A stretch of 53,677 bases of DNA, taken from Enterobacter sichuanensis (lineage in GTDB: Bacteria; Pseudomonadota; Gammaproteobacteria; Enterobacterales; Enterobacteriaceae). Position 1 is the stretch's first letter. Each line of letters opens with the position of its first letter. Under the pieces are notes generated by a model that saw nothing but the letters and a program-made list of their open reading frames with translations, had not been told where the DNA came from and ran no database searches. This document shows positions 32,953-42,676 of this stretch, in pieces. The translations under genes and the position numbers were made by a program. The DNA lies in assembly GCF_002939185.1 (NCBI RefSeq), contig NZ_POVL01000036.1, positions 1 to 53,677 of the forward strand. Direction: 5' to 3'.

Positions 32953-34515
32953 TTATTTCAGCAGCTTATCCAGCATGTTGATATCGCTGTTGTTGTGCAG
33001 GTGCGGCACCGTCCAGCCGTGTTGGTCGTACTCGGACATGCAGCGGTCGACCATCGCCATCATCTTGTCCATGTTGCCGGAGCTCTGCGCCTGGCGCAGA
33101 CACTGCAGGCGGATTTCATCCTGGCTACCGGAGTAGTTGATCTCATACAGCTCGTGACGGCCGCCAAACTCGCTGCCGATGGCATCCCACATCAGCTTCA
33201 AAATCTTGATGCGTTCGACGTGATCCATGCCGTTAGAGCCGCGCACGTATTTCGCCAGGTACTGGTCGATCTGCGGGTTGTTCAGATCCCGCGCGCTGGA
33301 CGGCAGGTAGATAAGCCCGGACGTCACGTTACGCTCGATGATGTTCTTGATCTTCGCGTAGGCCATCGGCGCCATCACGCGGTAAGTTTGCAGCGCGGCG
33401 TGATCCGGCAGATACGCGCCGTTGACCCACGGGGTGGCTTCGGAACACATGGAGTCGCTCAGCGCCCAGAACATGTTGCGCCAGGCCACCACTTCGCCGA
33501 GATCCGCCTGTACGCCGCGGAACTCCAGGGTACCGGTGCACTCCAGGGATTTCTTCAGCAGGGCGGTGATGAAGTCGAGTTTTACCGCCAGACGCACGCA
33601 GGCCTGCAGCGGGTACATGCGGGCAAAGCCGCCCTCCATTGTCCAGCGACGGCAGCGGTCGAAATCGCGGTAGATCAGCACGTTTTCCCACGGGATCAGC
33701 ACGTGATCCATCACCAGGATCGCGTCGTTCTCGTCGAAGCGGCTGGAGAGCGGGTAGTCATACGGCGAGCCGGTTGCGCCTGCCACCATCTCGTAAGAAG
33801 CGCGGGAGATCAGCTTCACGCCCTCGGCATCCATCGGCGCGACGAACATCAGCGCGAAGTCCGGGTTTTCCCCCATCACCTGCGCGGAGCCAAAGCCGAT
33901 CATGTTGTAGTGGGTCAGCGCCGAGTTGGTGGCCACCACTTTCGCCCCGCTGACGATGATCCCGGCATCGGTCTCTTTCTCCAGCTTGATGTAGACGTCT
34001 TTCACCTCGTCCGCCGGTTTGTGGCGGTCGATGGGCGGGTTAACAATGGCGTGGTTGAAGTACAGGCCGCTTTCCTGAATGCGGGTGTACCAGTTGCGGG
34101 CGTTCTGCTCGAACTGGCCATAGAAGGTTGGGTTGGCGCCGAGGGCGCAGCCGAACGCGGCCTTGTAGTCCGGCGTGCGGCCCATCCAGCCGTAGCTCAG
34201 GCGTGACCACTCGGCAATGGCGTCGCGCTGCTGGCGCAGATCGTCGGCGCTTTTTGCCACCCGGAAGAATTTATGGGTGTAGCCGCCGCTGCCGGTGTCG
34301 GTGCCCCAGCACAGCGTGTCCTGCATCTCCGGCTTGTGCAGCGCGTCGTACATTTGTGCGATGGACGCCGCCGCATTGCGAAACGCCGGATGGGTGGTGA
34401 CGTCTTTGACGCGCTCGCCGTAGATGTAAATCTCGCGCCCGTCCTGCAGGCTTTTTAAATACTCTTCACCGGTTAACGGGCGTTTGGCGTCAGCGCGGAA
34501 CTCTTCAGGCTTCAT
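32953..34515 (-). CDS. hpaB: 4-hydroxyphenylacetate 3-monooxygenase oxygenase HpaB
   Basis: A 520-residue FADH2-dependent phenol hydroxylase that converts 4-hydroxyphenylacetate to 3,4-dihydroxyphenylacetate (homoprotocatechuate). The start Met-Lys-Pro-Glu-Glu-Phe-Arg, Arg-Thr-Pro-Asp-Tyr-Lys-Ala-Ala-Phe, Val-Val-Ala-Thr-Asn-Ser-Ala-Leu-Thr-His and the acyl-CoA dehydrogenase-like helical domain match the HpaB family at full length. It is read toward hpaC, with the promoter in the 184-bp gap after hpaA; HpaA is the expected activator. Confidence 0.96.
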   Translation of the reverse strand: MKPEEFRADAKRPLTGEEYLKSLQDGREIYIYGERVKDVTTHPAFRNAAASIAQMYDALHKPEMQDTLCWGTDTGSGGYTHKFFRVAKSADDLRQQRDAIAEWSRLSYGWMGRTPDYKAAFGCALGANPTFYGQFEQNARNWYTRIQESGLYFNHAIVNPPIDRHKPADEVKDVYIKLEKETDAGIIVSGAKVVATNSALTHYNMIGFGSAQVMGENPDFALMFVAPMDAEGVKLISRASYEMVAGATGSPYDYPLSSRFDENDAILVMDHVLIPWENVLIYRDFDRCRRWTMEGGFARMYPLQACVRLAVKLDFITALLKKSLECTGTLEFRGVQADLGEVVAWRNMFWALSDSMCSEATPWVNGAYLPDHAALQTYRVMAPMAYAKIKNIIERNVTSGLIYLPSSARDLNNPQIDQYLAKYVRGSNGMDHVERIKILKLMWDAIGSEFGGRHELYEINYSGSQDEIRLQCLRQAQSSGNMDKMMAMVDRCMSEYDQHGWTVPHLHNNSDINMLDKLLK

Positions 34516-34659
34516 AGGGACCTCGTATCGGAATCGGGTTGTTAAATTTATGTTTTGTTTTTGTTGTTTAATTGAAGCCTGAGAGGGGCGGGAGGTGAAG
34601 GGACGTTTGGGACAACGGCAGGTACTTTTCGGGTGGAGAAGGGATTTGTGATCGTTGTC

Positions 34660-34740
34660 CCCTCACCCTAACCCTCTCCCCATAGGGGAGAGGGAACAAT
34701 TACACCCTCTCCCCTATGGGGAGAGGGCCGGGGTGAGGGG
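34660..34740. repeat. Long compound palindrome between hpaA and hpaB
   Basis: Two arms facing each other: CCCCTCACCC...CCCTCTCCCC-ATA-GGGGAGAGGG (34660-34694) and CCCTCTCCCC-TAT-GGGGAGAGGG...GGGTGAGGGG (34705-34740), 10 bp apart. Each arm is itself a 10-3-10 palindrome, and the outer ends also pair. The right arm encodes the last residues and the stop codon of hpaA. It resembles the repeats at 9216 and 27696, so it is a dispersed family. Confidence 0.85.
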
Positions 34741-35626
34741 AAACCGGTACTTTCTGCGCCCGGTACGCGCTTGGCGAGCACCCCACTAAGCGGTTAAAAA
34801 AGCGGGCAAAATAGGCCGGATCCTTAAACCCCAGCTGCCAGGCAATCTCGCTGACCGCGCTGTCGGAGAAGAGCAGCAGCCGCCTCGCTTCACGCAGCTG
34901 CCGGTCGAAGATCAGCCGCTTCGGCGGACGGTTGGCGAAGCGGCGGCAGATATCGGTCAGGCGGGATTCGGTCAGGTGCAGCTCGCTGGCATATTCCGGC
35001 ACCGTCCAGTGCTGGTGGTAGTGGGCATCAATCAGCTGGGTAAAGCGCTGGAACAGCTTTAACTCGCCGCGCATGCCGCCTGACGCGTGGTCGTCGAGCT
35101 TCGCGTTGCGCAGCAGCAGGGTGAAAACCGCCTGCGCCAGCAGGACCAGGGTATGCTCACGACCGGGCAGCTGCTCCGTGGATTCCCGGGCAATCAGCTG
35201 CCAGTAGTGCCTGAGCGCCGCCAGCTCGTCCGGCTTATCCGCCAGCGAGAGGCAGATCCCCGGCAGGCCAAACGCCTCCCGCGTGCCGGGGTAGAGCACT
35301 TCCAGCAGCGGCCAGATCAGATCCTCGCGCACCGTCAGGACGTGACCGTCACTGTCGGATTCGGTGATAAACGCGTGCGGCACCGACGGCGGCGTGAGGA
35401 CGAACAGCGGGGCCTGCACCGAATAGCGGTGATCGTCGAGCTGCAGCTCAATCTGCCCGGTATCGAGAAAGTGCATCTGAAAGTACTGGTCGTGACGATG
35501 CGCCTGCATGTCGCGGCCAAAAAAGGCCGCCATGCGGGCGAAAGACTGGTAGTGCACATCGTCGGTGCCCAGACTTTCGTCGTACTCCTTGCTGATATCA
35601 ATGTTGGCGATAGGGCTCTGGCACAT
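34700..35626 (-). CDS. hpaA: AraC/XylS-family activator HpaA
   Basis: A 308-residue regulator of hpaBC that responds to 4-hydroxyphenylacetate. An N-terminal cupin domain (His-Arg-His-Asp-Gln-Tyr-Phe-Gln-Met-His near 40) precedes the two C-terminal helix-turn-helices (Leu-His-Leu-Thr-Glu-Ser-Arg-Leu-Thr-Asp and Ile-Ala-Trp-Gln-Leu-Gly-Phe-Lys-Asp-Pro-Ala-Tyr-Phe). The last 13 residues (Ser-Pro-His-Pro-Gly-Pro-Leu-Pro-Ile-Gly...) come from the palindromic repeat and extend the protein beyond E. coli HpaA. Its start lies inside hpaX (29-bp overlap), so translation may be coupled. Confidence 0.92.
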   Translation of the reverse strand: MCQSPIANIDISKEYDESLGTDDVHYQSFARMAAFFGRDMQAHRHDQYFQMHFLDTGQIELQLDDHRYSVQAPLFVLTPPSVPHAFITESDSDGHVLTVREDLIWPLLEVLYPGTREAFGLPGICLSLADKPDELAALRHYWQLIARESTEQLPGREHTLVLLAQAVFTLLLRNAKLDDHASGGMRGELKLFQRFTQLIDAHYHQHWTVPEYASELHLTESRLTDICRRFANRPPKRLIFDRQLREARRLLLFSDSAVSEIAWQLGFKDPAYFARFFNRLVGCSPSAYRAQKVPVSPHPGPLPIGERV

Positions 35627-36944
35627 GATCGTTCCTCTGTTGATCCCGCAGCGTCATCGGGATGCGCATCAGCACCAGCGCGCCGACCACCAGCAGCCCG
35701 GCCACAAACCACAACCCGGAGCTGAAGCTGCCGGTGGCGTCGCGCAGGATGCCAATCAGCAGCGGGCTGACGGCAGAACCGACGTTGCCGATGGCGTTGA
35801 TCACCGCCAGCGCCACCGCGCGGGACTGCAGGCTAATGACCCGATCCGGCGTGGTCCAGAATATCGCCATGGCGGTAAACGATCCGGTTGAGGCCATGAT
35901 GATGCCAAGCAGTTGGATCAGGCTGTGATCGGTGGCCGAGGCCAGCATCCATCCCGCCGCCGCAAACAGGTACGGCAGGATGGTGTGCTTTTTTCGCTCT
36001 TTCAGCCTGTCTGAACGGCGGCTCCACCAGATCATCCCGAGGATGGTACAAAATTGCGGGATCGCCGCCAGCAGGCCAATCACGATATTGCTGCTGCCGG
36101 TGTTAAAGCTTTGCAGGATCTGCGGCGTCCAGATGTTGATCGCGCTCAGCGTGTTGGTCAGGCAGAAATAGGCCAGCGTGTAGAGAAGCACCGCCGGGGT
36201 CAGCACCTCGCGCAGCGTTGATTTCGGCGTGACGGGGCGGGCAATGGCGACCTCCTGCTCGCGGGCGATCATCGTTTTCAGCGCCCGTTTCTCGTCATCA
36301 TCCAGCCAGCTGGCCTGATCCGGCGTGTCGTTGAGGTAAAACCAGGTCACCACGCCGAGCACCACGGACGGCAGCCCCTCCAGCAGGAATAACCACTGCC
36401 AGCCTTTCAGGTTCCACAGCCCGTCCATCGCCAGAATGTAGCCGGAGAGGATCGAGCCGAGCATCATGGTCACCGGCATGGCGATCATAAACAGCGCGTT
36501 GGCGCGGGCGCGGTGATACGCCGGGAACCACCAGGTGAGATACACCAGGATCCCCGGCAGGAAACCGGCTTCGGCAATGCCCACCAGCATGCGCAGCACG
36601 TAGAGCGTTTCCGGGCTGGTGGCGAACATGGTGCAGGTGGAGGCGATCCCCCATACCACCATGATCCCGGCGATCCAGCGACGTGCGCCGATCTTTGCCA
36701 GCATGATGTTGCTCGGGATGCCGCACAGCACGTAGGTGACGTAAAACAGCGTCGCGGCCAGGCCAAACATGGTGGAGGTCAGGCCCAGATCTTTACCCAT
36801 CGTCAGCCCGGCAAAGCCGATGTTGATGCGATCGAGAAACGAGAAGACAAACAGGATAAAGAGAAAGACGATCAAACGCCGGAACAGTTTGTTAATGGCG
36901 CGCTGTTCAACAGCGTGATTATTTTGCAGGGTAGAGGTCGTCAT
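35598..36944 (-). CDS. hpaX: 4-hydroxyphenylacetate permease HpaX (MFS)
   Basis: A 448-residue, 12-span major-facilitator of the anion:cation symporter group. The motif Arg-Ile-Asn-Ile-Gly-Phe-Ala-Gly-Leu-Thr-Met follows the first span, and the signature loop Ala-Lys-Ile-Gly-Ala-Arg-Arg-Trp near 87 is present. It takes up 4-hydroxyphenylacetate. It follows hpaI by 21 bp, and its 3' end overlaps the start of hpaA. Confidence 0.93.
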   Translation of the reverse strand: MTTSTLQNNHAVEQRAINKLFRRLIVFLFILFVFSFLDRINIGFAGLTMGKDLGLTSTMFGLAATLFYVTYVLCGIPSNIMLAKIGARRWIAGIMVVWGIASTCTMFATSPETLYVLRMLVGIAEAGFLPGILVYLTWWFPAYHRARANALFMIAMPVTMMLGSILSGYILAMDGLWNLKGWQWLFLLEGLPSVVLGVVTWFYLNDTPDQASWLDDDEKRALKTMIAREQEVAIARPVTPKSTLREVLTPAVLLYTLAYFCLTNTLSAINIWTPQILQSFNTGSSNIVIGLLAAIPQFCTILGMIWWSRRSDRLKERKKHTILPYLFAAAGWMLASATDHSLIQLLGIIMASTGSFTAMAIFWTTPDRVISLQSRAVALAVINAIGNVGSAVSPLLIGILRDATGSFSSGLWFVAGLLVVGALVLMRIPMTLRDQQRNDHVPEPYRQH

Positions 36945-36965
36945 GATGCGCTCCAGATCTTACGT

Positions 36966-37763
36966 TTAGTAGATGGATTTATTGTTATTAACTGACGTAA
37001 CCGGGTTTTCGATAAAACGTGCCGCCAGCGCTTCCGCGCCGCGGGCGAGCAGGGTGGTGTCAACGCCGACGGCAACAAACCGCGCGCCGAGATCGAGATA
37101 GCGTTTTGCCAGCGCCTCGTTGGCCATCAGAATGCCGGGGGCTTTACCGGCGCTGAGGATCTGCGCGATCGCCTGTTCGATGGCGGCCTGCACTTCCGGA
37201 TGCTGTGGATTGCCGGCAAAACCCATGTCGGCGCTGAGATCCGCCGGGCCGATAAACACCCCGTCGACGCCGTCCACGTCCAGGATCTGCGGCAGGTTTT
37301 TCAGCGCTTCGCGGGTTTCGATTTGCACCAGCACGCACATGGCGTCGTTAGCCTGCTGCAGGTAGTCCGGAATGCGGTTCCAGCGCGAGGCGCGCGCCAG
37401 AGCGCTGCCCACCCCGCGAATGCCCGCGGGCGGATAGCGCGTCGCGCGTACCGCCAGACGGGCCTCGTCGGCGTTTTGCACCATCGGCACCAGCAGGGTT
37501 TGTGCCCCCACATCCAGCAGCTGTTTGATCTGCACCGGATCGTTCCACGACGGGCGGACCACCGGCTGGCTCGGATAAGGGGCGATGGCCTGCAGCTGGG
37601 TTAAGACGGTCTGCACGCTGTTCGGCGCATGTTCGCCGTCGATCAGCAGCCAGTCGAAGCCGGCGCCAGCCAGTAATTCCGCGCTGTAGCTGCTGGTCAG
37701 CCCCAGCCATAAACCAATTTGCGGGCGGCCTGTCTGCAGTGCCGCTTTGAATGCGTTTTGCAT
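36966..37763 (-). CDS. hpaI: 4-hydroxy-2-oxoheptanedioate aldolase HpaI
   Basis: A 265-residue class II (divalent metal) aldolase that cleaves 4-hydroxy-2-oxoheptane-1,7-dioate to pyruvate and succinic semialdehyde. Active-site residues known from E. coli HpaI are seen: Asp42, His45 (Asp-Gly-Glu-His-Ala-Pro) and Arg70 (Pro-Val-Val-Arg-Pro). It is the last catabolic enzyme in the operon, 9 bp after hpaH. Confidence 0.95.
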   Translation of the reverse strand: MQNAFKAALQTGRPQIGLWLGLTSSYSAELLAGAGFDWLLIDGEHAPNSVQTVLTQLQAIAPYPSQPVVRPSWNDPVQIKQLLDVGAQTLLVPMVQNADEARLAVRATRYPPAGIRGVGSALARASRWNRIPDYLQQANDAMCVLVQIETREALKNLPQILDVDGVDGVFIGPADLSADMGFAGNPQHPEVQAAIEQAIAQILSAGKAPGILMANEALAKRYLDLGARFVAVGVDTTLLARGAEALAARFIENPVTSVNNNKSIY

Positions 37764-37772
37764 CGTTCTCTC

Positions 37773-38576
37773 CTAAACAAAGCGGCAGCTGATGGCGCCC
37801 ATGTTGCCGTAGTCCACGTGGAAGGTGTCGCCCCGGCTGGCGGTCACCGGGCGGGTAAACGAGCCGCCGAGGATGATCTGCCCGGGCTCCAGCTGCACGT
37901 CATACGGGGCGAGCTTGTTTGCCAGCCACGCCACGCCGTTGGCCGGGTGGTTAAGCACGCCTGCGGCGACGCCGGTCTCTTCAATGACGCCGTTGCGGTA
38001 AAGCAGGGCGGAGATCCAGCGCAGATCCAGCTCGTCGGGCTTAATCGGGCGGCCACCGAGGATCACCCCCGCGTTGGCGGCGTTATCGGAGATGGTGTCG
38101 AAGACCTTGCGCGGGCGCTGGGTCTCCGGGTCGACGTTGTGGCAGCGGGCGTCGATCAGCTCCAGCGCGGGGATGACGTAATCCGTGGCGTTGTAGACGT
38201 CGAAGAGGGTGCAGTTCGGGCCGCGCAGCGGTTTTGCCAGCACGAAGGCCAGCTCTACTTCGATGCGCGGGACGATAAACCGATCGACGGGGATGTCGCT
38301 GCCGTCGTGGAAGAACATGTCGTCCAGCAGTGCGCCGTAGTCCGGTTCGCTAATCTGCGAGCTGGCCTGCATCGCTTTGGAGGTAAGGCCGATCTTGTGG
38401 CCCTTCAGCACGCGGCCTTCGGCAATTTTCAGGCTGACCCATTCGCGCTGAACGGCGTAGGCGTCGTCAAGGGTGATCGTCGGGTAGTCGAGGGAGATCT
38501 GGCGGATCTGTTCCCGGGACTGCTCCGCCTGATGCAGGCGATGGGCGATCAGGGTGTGGGTGTGTTTGTCGAGCAT
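37773..38576 (-). CDS. hpaH: 2-oxo-hept-4-ene-1,7-dioate hydratase HpaH
   Basis: A 267-residue hydratase that adds water to the oxo-heptenedioate before aldol cleavage. The metal ligands Glu106 and Glu108 (Ile-Glu-Val-Glu-Leu) and Glu139 (Ala-Leu-Glu-Leu) are in place. It shares the fold of the MhpD and XylJ hydratases. A REP element lies in the 78-bp gap after hpaF. Confidence 0.95.
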   Translation of the reverse strand: MLDKHTHTLIAHRLHQAEQSREQIRQISLDYPTITLDDAYAVQREWVSLKIAEGRVLKGHKIGLTSKAMQASSQISEPDYGALLDDMFFHDGSDIPVDRFIVPRIEVELAFVLAKPLRGPNCTLFDVYNATDYVIPALELIDARCHNVDPETQRPRKVFDTISDNAANAGVILGGRPIKPDELDLRWISALLYRNGVIEETGVAAGVLNHPANGVAWLANKLAPYDVQLEPGQIILGGSFTRPVTASRGDTFHVDYGNMGAISCRFV

Positions 38577-38600
38577 GGCGATATCCTTTATGCGGCTGTT

Positions 38601-38630
38601 GCCGGGTGGCGCTTCGCTTACCCGGCCTAC
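38601..38630. repeat. Single REP element between hpaF and hpaH
   Basis: GCCGGGTGGCGCTTCGCTT start and ACCCGGCCTAC end, inside the hpa operon. Confidence 0.85.
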
Positions 38631-38654
38631 GATGTACGGGGCGGTGTGCGCTCG

Positions 38655-39035
38655 CTATTTAAACAACGCGTGCACGTTGTTTTGTTTGTAATTGAGCGTC
38701 GGGTGCAGTTCGTCCAGCTCAAACGACAGCGCCAGATAGCGGCTCGCCATCAGCTCTGCAAAATGCGTTTTGATCAGCGCAAACAGCATTTCACCCACCT
38801 CTTCCCGGCTCTCCAGACTGCGCCCGGCACCTATCTTCAGCGTCATATGGACAAAGGCGTAATCATGTTTACCGTCGGCCATCTGCCAGGTATCCAGCCA
38901 GTGGGCGCGGCTGCGGATACCGCCGAGCGGGAAGATGCCCGTGGCGGCCAGCGCCTCGTTGACTTTGGCGAAAAGCCCCGGCAGGTCGGCCTGCTCGCGG
39001 ATGTTGTCGGTGCATTCAGCAATAAAGTGCGGCAT
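38655..39035 (-). CDS. hpaF: 5-carboxymethyl-2-hydroxymuconate delta-isomerase HpaF
   Basis: A 126-residue isomerase of the tautomerase superfamily. The catalytic Pro follows the initiator Met (Met-Pro-His-Phe-Ile-Ala-Glu), as in CHMI. It converts 5-carboxymethyl-2-hydroxymuconate to the oxo form used by the HpaG decarboxylase. It follows hpaD by 9 bp. Confidence 0.95.
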   Translation of the reverse strand: MPHFIAECTDNIREQADLPGLFAKVNEALAATGIFPLGGIRSRAHWLDTWQMADGKHDYAFVHMTLKIGAGRSLESREEVGEMLFALIKTHFAELMASRYLALSFELDELHPTLNYKQNNVHALFK

Positions 39036-39044
39036 GGTGGCTCC

Positions 39045-39896
39045 TTAGGCGGGCAGGGGGAAAACGGCGTTAACCTGGCCGGTGCCGGAGCTGGCGAACA
39101 GCTCGGTGAGAAACTCCACCTTGCCGTCGTATTTGTCCCAGCCGAGCATCCCCAGCAGCATCACCGTGTCGTGCATGTTGCCCTCGCCGTAGCAGTAGTC
39201 GGCATACTCCGGCAGCATGCTGCAGAATTCTTTGAACTGGCCCTCGCGCCAGAGCTTCACCACCCGTTCGTCCATCTGGCGGTCGAACTCGCGGGTGTAG
39301 CTGTTCATCCCTTCCTCCGCGCGCTGGTCGTCAATAAAGCGGTGCGACAGCGAGCCGCTGGCGAGCACCGCCACGGTACCGTCGTATTTTTCGATGGCGC
39401 TGACGATGGCCTCGCCCAGCCTGCGGCTATCGGCGAAGTCGTGAACCGTGCAGAACGCCGAGATGGAGACCACTTTGAAGTGCTTATCCGCGTTCATGTA
39501 GCGCATCGGCACCAGCGTGCCGTACTCCAGCTTGAGACTCGGAATGTTGTGCGCTTTGGCGCGCACGCCGAGCTTCACCGCCTCGTCGGCGATCAGCTGG
39601 CCAAGTTCCGGGTTGCCGTCGTAGTCGTAGGTCATGTCGCGGATAAAGTGCGGCAGCTCGTTGCTGGTGTAGACGCCAGAGAAATGGTCCGCACAGTTGA
39701 TGTGGTAGGCGCTGTTCACCAGCCAGTGGGTGTCAAACACGATGATAGTGTCCACGCCCAGCTCGCGGCAGCGCTTGCTGATCTCTTTATGCCCGTCGAT
39801 GGCACCCTGACGGCAGCCGTGGTTTTTACCCGGCAGCTCGGAGAGGTACATCGACGGTACGTGGGTGATTTTTGCTGCTAACGCCAGTTTCCCCAT
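39045..39896 (-). CDS. hpaD: 3,4-dihydroxyphenylacetate (homoprotocatechuate) 2,3-dioxygenase HpaD
   Basis: A 283-residue class III (LigB-type) ring-cleavage enzyme with an Fe(II) centre, which opens homoprotocatechuate to 5-carboxymethyl-2-hydroxymuconic semialdehyde. The N-terminus Gly-Lys-Leu-Ala-Leu-Ala-Ala-Lys-Ile-Thr-His12 holds a probable metal ligand. The ATG at 39896 is chosen to match the E. coli length; it lies 2 bp from the hpaE stop. Confidence 0.93.
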   Translation of the reverse strand: MGKLALAAKITHVPSMYLSELPGKNHGCRQGAIDGHKEISKRCRELGVDTIIVFDTHWLVNSAYHINCADHFSGVYTSNELPHFIRDMTYDYDGNPELGQLIADEAVKLGVRAKAHNIPSLKLEYGTLVPMRYMNADKHFKVVSISAFCTVHDFADSRRLGEAIVSAIEKYDGTVAVLASGSLSHRFIDDQRAEEGMNSYTREFDRQMDERVVKLWREGQFKEFCSMLPEYADYCYGEGNMHDTVMLLGMLGWDKYDGKVEFLTELFASSGTGQVNAVFPLPA

Positions 39897-39898
39897 GA

Positions 39899-41365
39899 TC
39901 AGATCCCCCACTTTGGAATCGGATGGTCGCCCATGGAGATGCAGACATTCTTCATCTCCGCGAACACTTCAAAGCTGTATTCGCCGCCTTCGCGCCCGGT
40001 GCCGGAGGCCTTGACGCCGCCAAACGGCTGGCGCAGGTCACGCACGTTCTGGGTGTTGACGAACACCATGCCGGCTTCGATGTTGCGCGCCAGACGCAGC
40101 ACTTTGCTGACGTCCTGGGTCCAGATGTATGACGCCAGGCCGTACTCCACGTCGTTGGCCAGGCGCAGGCCTTCCGCTTCATCTTTAAACGGCAGCAGGC
40201 AGGCCACCGGCCCGAAGATCTCTTCCTGCGCCACGCGCATACGGTTATCGACATCCGCCAGCACGGTCGGGCGCAGGAAGTTGCCGCCCTTCAGGTGCGC
40301 AGGCAGGTCGGTCGGCTTGTCCGGACCACCTGCCAGCAGGGTCGCACCTTCCTCAATGCCAAGGCGAATGTAGCCCGAGACTTTTTCCCAGTGCTGTTGG
40401 CTGATCAGCGCGCCAATCTGGGTGTTCGGATCCGTCGGGTCGCCCACGCGCAGGCGGTTGGCGCGCTCGGCAAAGCGCTTCACGAATTCCGGGTAGATGC
40501 TCTGCTGGATGAAGATGCGTGAGCCGGCGGTGCAGCGCTCGCCGTTGATGGAGAAGATGGTGAACAGGGCGGCGTCCAGGGCGCGCTCGATGTCGGCATC
40601 CTCAAAAATCAGCACCGGAGATTTGCCGCCCAGCTCCATGGAGTACTTCTTCAGTCCGGCGTTTTTCATGATGTTGCGCCCGGTGGCGGTACCGCCGGTA
40701 AAAGAGACGGCGCGCACGTCATGATGGCGCACCAGCGCGTCGCCCGCCGTGGCGCCGTAGCCCTGCACCACGTTCAACACGCCCGCCGGAATACCCGCCT
40801 CCAGCGCCAACTCGCCCAGACGATCGGCGGTCAGCGGGGAGAGTTCAGACATCTTCAGCACCGCGGTATTGCCTAACGCCAGGCAGGGGGCGACCTTCCA
40901 GGTGGCGGTCATAAACGGCACGTTCCACGGCGACACCAGCGCGCAGACGCCCACCGGCTGCACCAGGGTGTAGTTGAGCATCTTGTCGTCAACCGGGTAG
41001 GTTTTGCCGTTCATCTGCTGGCACACCTCGGCGAAGAATTCGAAGTTGTGCGAGGCGCGCGGAATGAGGACGTTTTTGGTCTGGTGGATCGGCAGGCCGG
41101 TATCGGCGGTCTCCATGGCGGCGATCTCCGGGACGTTCTGGTCGATCAGTTCCCCCAGGCGACGCATCAGGCGTGCGCGCTCTTTCATTGGCAGATTGGC
41201 CCATTTCGGGAAGGCCTCTTTTGCAGCCGCCACGGCCTGATGGACTTCGGCTTCACCGCCGGAGGCCACTTCTGCCAGTACCTCGCCGGAAGCCGGGTTG
41301 GTAGTGTGGAAGTAGTCGCTTCCCGCCACGTTTTTGCCGTTGATCCAGTGGTTAATTTGTTTCAT
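39899..41365 (-). CDS. hpaE: 5-carboxymethyl-2-hydroxymuconic semialdehyde dehydrogenase HpaE
   Basis: A 488-residue ALDH that oxidises the ring-fission product with NAD. The general base is Glu244 (Ser-Met-Glu-Leu-Gly-Gly-Lys-Ser-Pro) and the nucleophile Cys278 (Gly-Glu-Arg-Cys-Thr-Ala-Gly). Its start overlaps the hpaG stop by four bases (ATGA), so translation is coupled. Confidence 0.95.
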   Translation of the reverse strand: MKQINHWINGKNVAGSDYFHTTNPASGEVLAEVASGGEAEVHQAVAAAKEAFPKWANLPMKERARLMRRLGELIDQNVPEIAAMETADTGLPIHQTKNVLIPRASHNFEFFAEVCQQMNGKTYPVDDKMLNYTLVQPVGVCALVSPWNVPFMTATWKVAPCLALGNTAVLKMSELSPLTADRLGELALEAGIPAGVLNVVQGYGATAGDALVRHHDVRAVSFTGGTATGRNIMKNAGLKKYSMELGGKSPVLIFEDADIERALDAALFTIFSINGERCTAGSRIFIQQSIYPEFVKRFAERANRLRVGDPTDPNTQIGALISQQHWEKVSGYIRLGIEEGATLLAGGPDKPTDLPAHLKGGNFLRPTVLADVDNRMRVAQEEIFGPVACLLPFKDEAEGLRLANDVEYGLASYIWTQDVSKVLRLARNIEAGMVFVNTQNVRDLRQPFGGVKASGTGREGGEYSFEVFAEMKNVCISMGDHPIPKWGI

Positions 41366-42639
41366 TTTGCCGTCTCCTCATTCACAATCCGGTTCACCAG
41401 GCGTCCAACGCCCTCCACTTCCACCACCACTTCATCGCCCGGCACCACGTCGGAGAGTCCTTTCGGCGTGCCGGTGGCAATCATGTCGCCCGGCTGCAGG
41501 GTCATAAAATCGCTCAGATACGCAATCAGGTACGGGATGCTGAAGATCAGATCCGCCGTGGTCCCTTCCTGGCGCTGCTCGCCGTTGACTAAGGTGCGCA
41601 GGGTGAGGTTGTGCGGGTCGGGAATGGCCGCTTTCGGCACGATGTTCGGGGAAATGGGCGTCAGCCCGTCGCGGCTTTTGACCCGCAGATTCGGGCGGTA
41701 GTAGTTTTCCAGGTAGTCGCGGATGGCGTAGTCGTTGCAGACCGTATACCCCGCGACATAGTCCATCGCCTCGGCTTCGCTGACCTTGCGCGCGGTTTTC
41801 CCGATAACCACCACCAGCTCCGCCTCGTAGTGCATGTACTCAACGTTGTTCGGGCGTACCGAGGTCTGGTTGTCGCCGTTAAAGGTATTCGGCGCTTTGA
41901 TAAACACCAGCGGCTCGGTCGGCGGCTTGAAGTCCAGCTCGCTGGCGTGATCGGCGTAGTTCAGACCGAGGGCAAACAGCGTGGGATGCGGATGCGCGCC
42001 GTGAGCGATGGCCACGTCGCGTTCAGCCACCACCGGGTTTTCCAGCGGGGGAAATCCTTTCGCCAGAATGCGCACGCGATCCCCCGGCTGCAGCGCGACG
42101 CGGGAGTGTGGGGTGCCGAGCAGAATGGCATCACCCGGATTGAGGGTGGCGAACTCGCTCAGGGCACTTAGCAGTTCGGCGGCGTTACGCTGCAGATCGG
42201 CAGTGTTCCAGTGGTCCGCTTCGCGACCGTTGATCTCGGTGATGATGGTCAGGTTATCCACGTTATCAACGGCGGCCAGCTCGCCGAGCGGACAGAATCC
42301 GTCGCGGCATTTGGCCTTGATGGCCGGGCGGTAGAAGCTCTCTTCCGGCAGGCTCACCTCGTTGGCCAGCGCATATCCTGCGATGTACTCCGCGGCATTC
42401 TCGACGCGCACCCTGCTGGCGGTTTTGCCCACCACCAGTGCGACCGTCGCACCGCTTAATACCGTTTCCCCCTGCGGGAAGGGGATCGGCTCGCCGGTGC
42501 GAATCACGGTGTTATGTGGCTTGATGAACCACACCGCCGTTTTTGGCGGGGTGTTGTAGGGGGCTTTTTCGAACGCCTCACGCCAGGCTTCACGCTGGCT
42601 TTGATGGTTCAGCGCCACGGCAAAAACAGTACCTTTCAT
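41362..42639 (-). CDS. hpaG: Bifunctional HpaG: 2-hydroxyhepta-2,4-diene-1,7-dioate isomerase and 5-oxopent-3-ene-1,2,5-tricarboxylate decarboxylase
   Basis: A 425-residue protein made of two fumarylacetoacetate-hydrolase-type domains, consistent with the two active sites of HpaG. The second domain is the better conserved: Leu-Asn-Tyr-Ala-Asp-His-Ala, Glu-Ala-Glu-Leu-Val-Val-Val-Ile-Gly (metal ligands) and Lys-Ser-Arg-Asp-Gly. It is the first gene of the hpaGEDFHIXA operon. The promoter region to its right is shared with hpaR and carries a perfect dyad. Confidence 0.93.
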   Translation of the reverse strand: MKGTVFAVALNHQSQREAWREAFEKAPYNTPPKTAVWFIKPHNTVIRTGEPIPFPQGETVLSGATVALVVGKTASRVRVENAAEYIAGYALANEVSLPEESFYRPAIKAKCRDGFCPLGELAAVDNVDNLTIITEINGREADHWNTADLQRNAAELLSALSEFATLNPGDAILLGTPHSRVALQPGDRVRILAKGFPPLENPVVAERDVAIAHGAHPHPTLFALGLNYADHASELDFKPPTEPLVFIKAPNTFNGDNQTSVRPNNVEYMHYEAELVVVIGKTARKVSEAEAMDYVAGYTVCNDYAIRDYLENYYRPNLRVKSRDGLTPISPNIVPKAAIPDPHNLTLRTLVNGEQRQEGTTADLIFSIPYLIAYLSDFMTLQPGDMIATGTPKGLSDVVPGDEVVVEVEGVGRLVNRIVNEETAK

Positions 42640-42676
42640 TCACATACTCCTCACCCCGGTGGTCCAGGTGGTGATT

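Noticed and set aside
37719..39881. 720-residue plus-strand open frame
   Set aside because: Antisense to hpaI, hpaH, hpaF and hpaD, all of which are recognised with active-site residues; it is a high-GC shadow.
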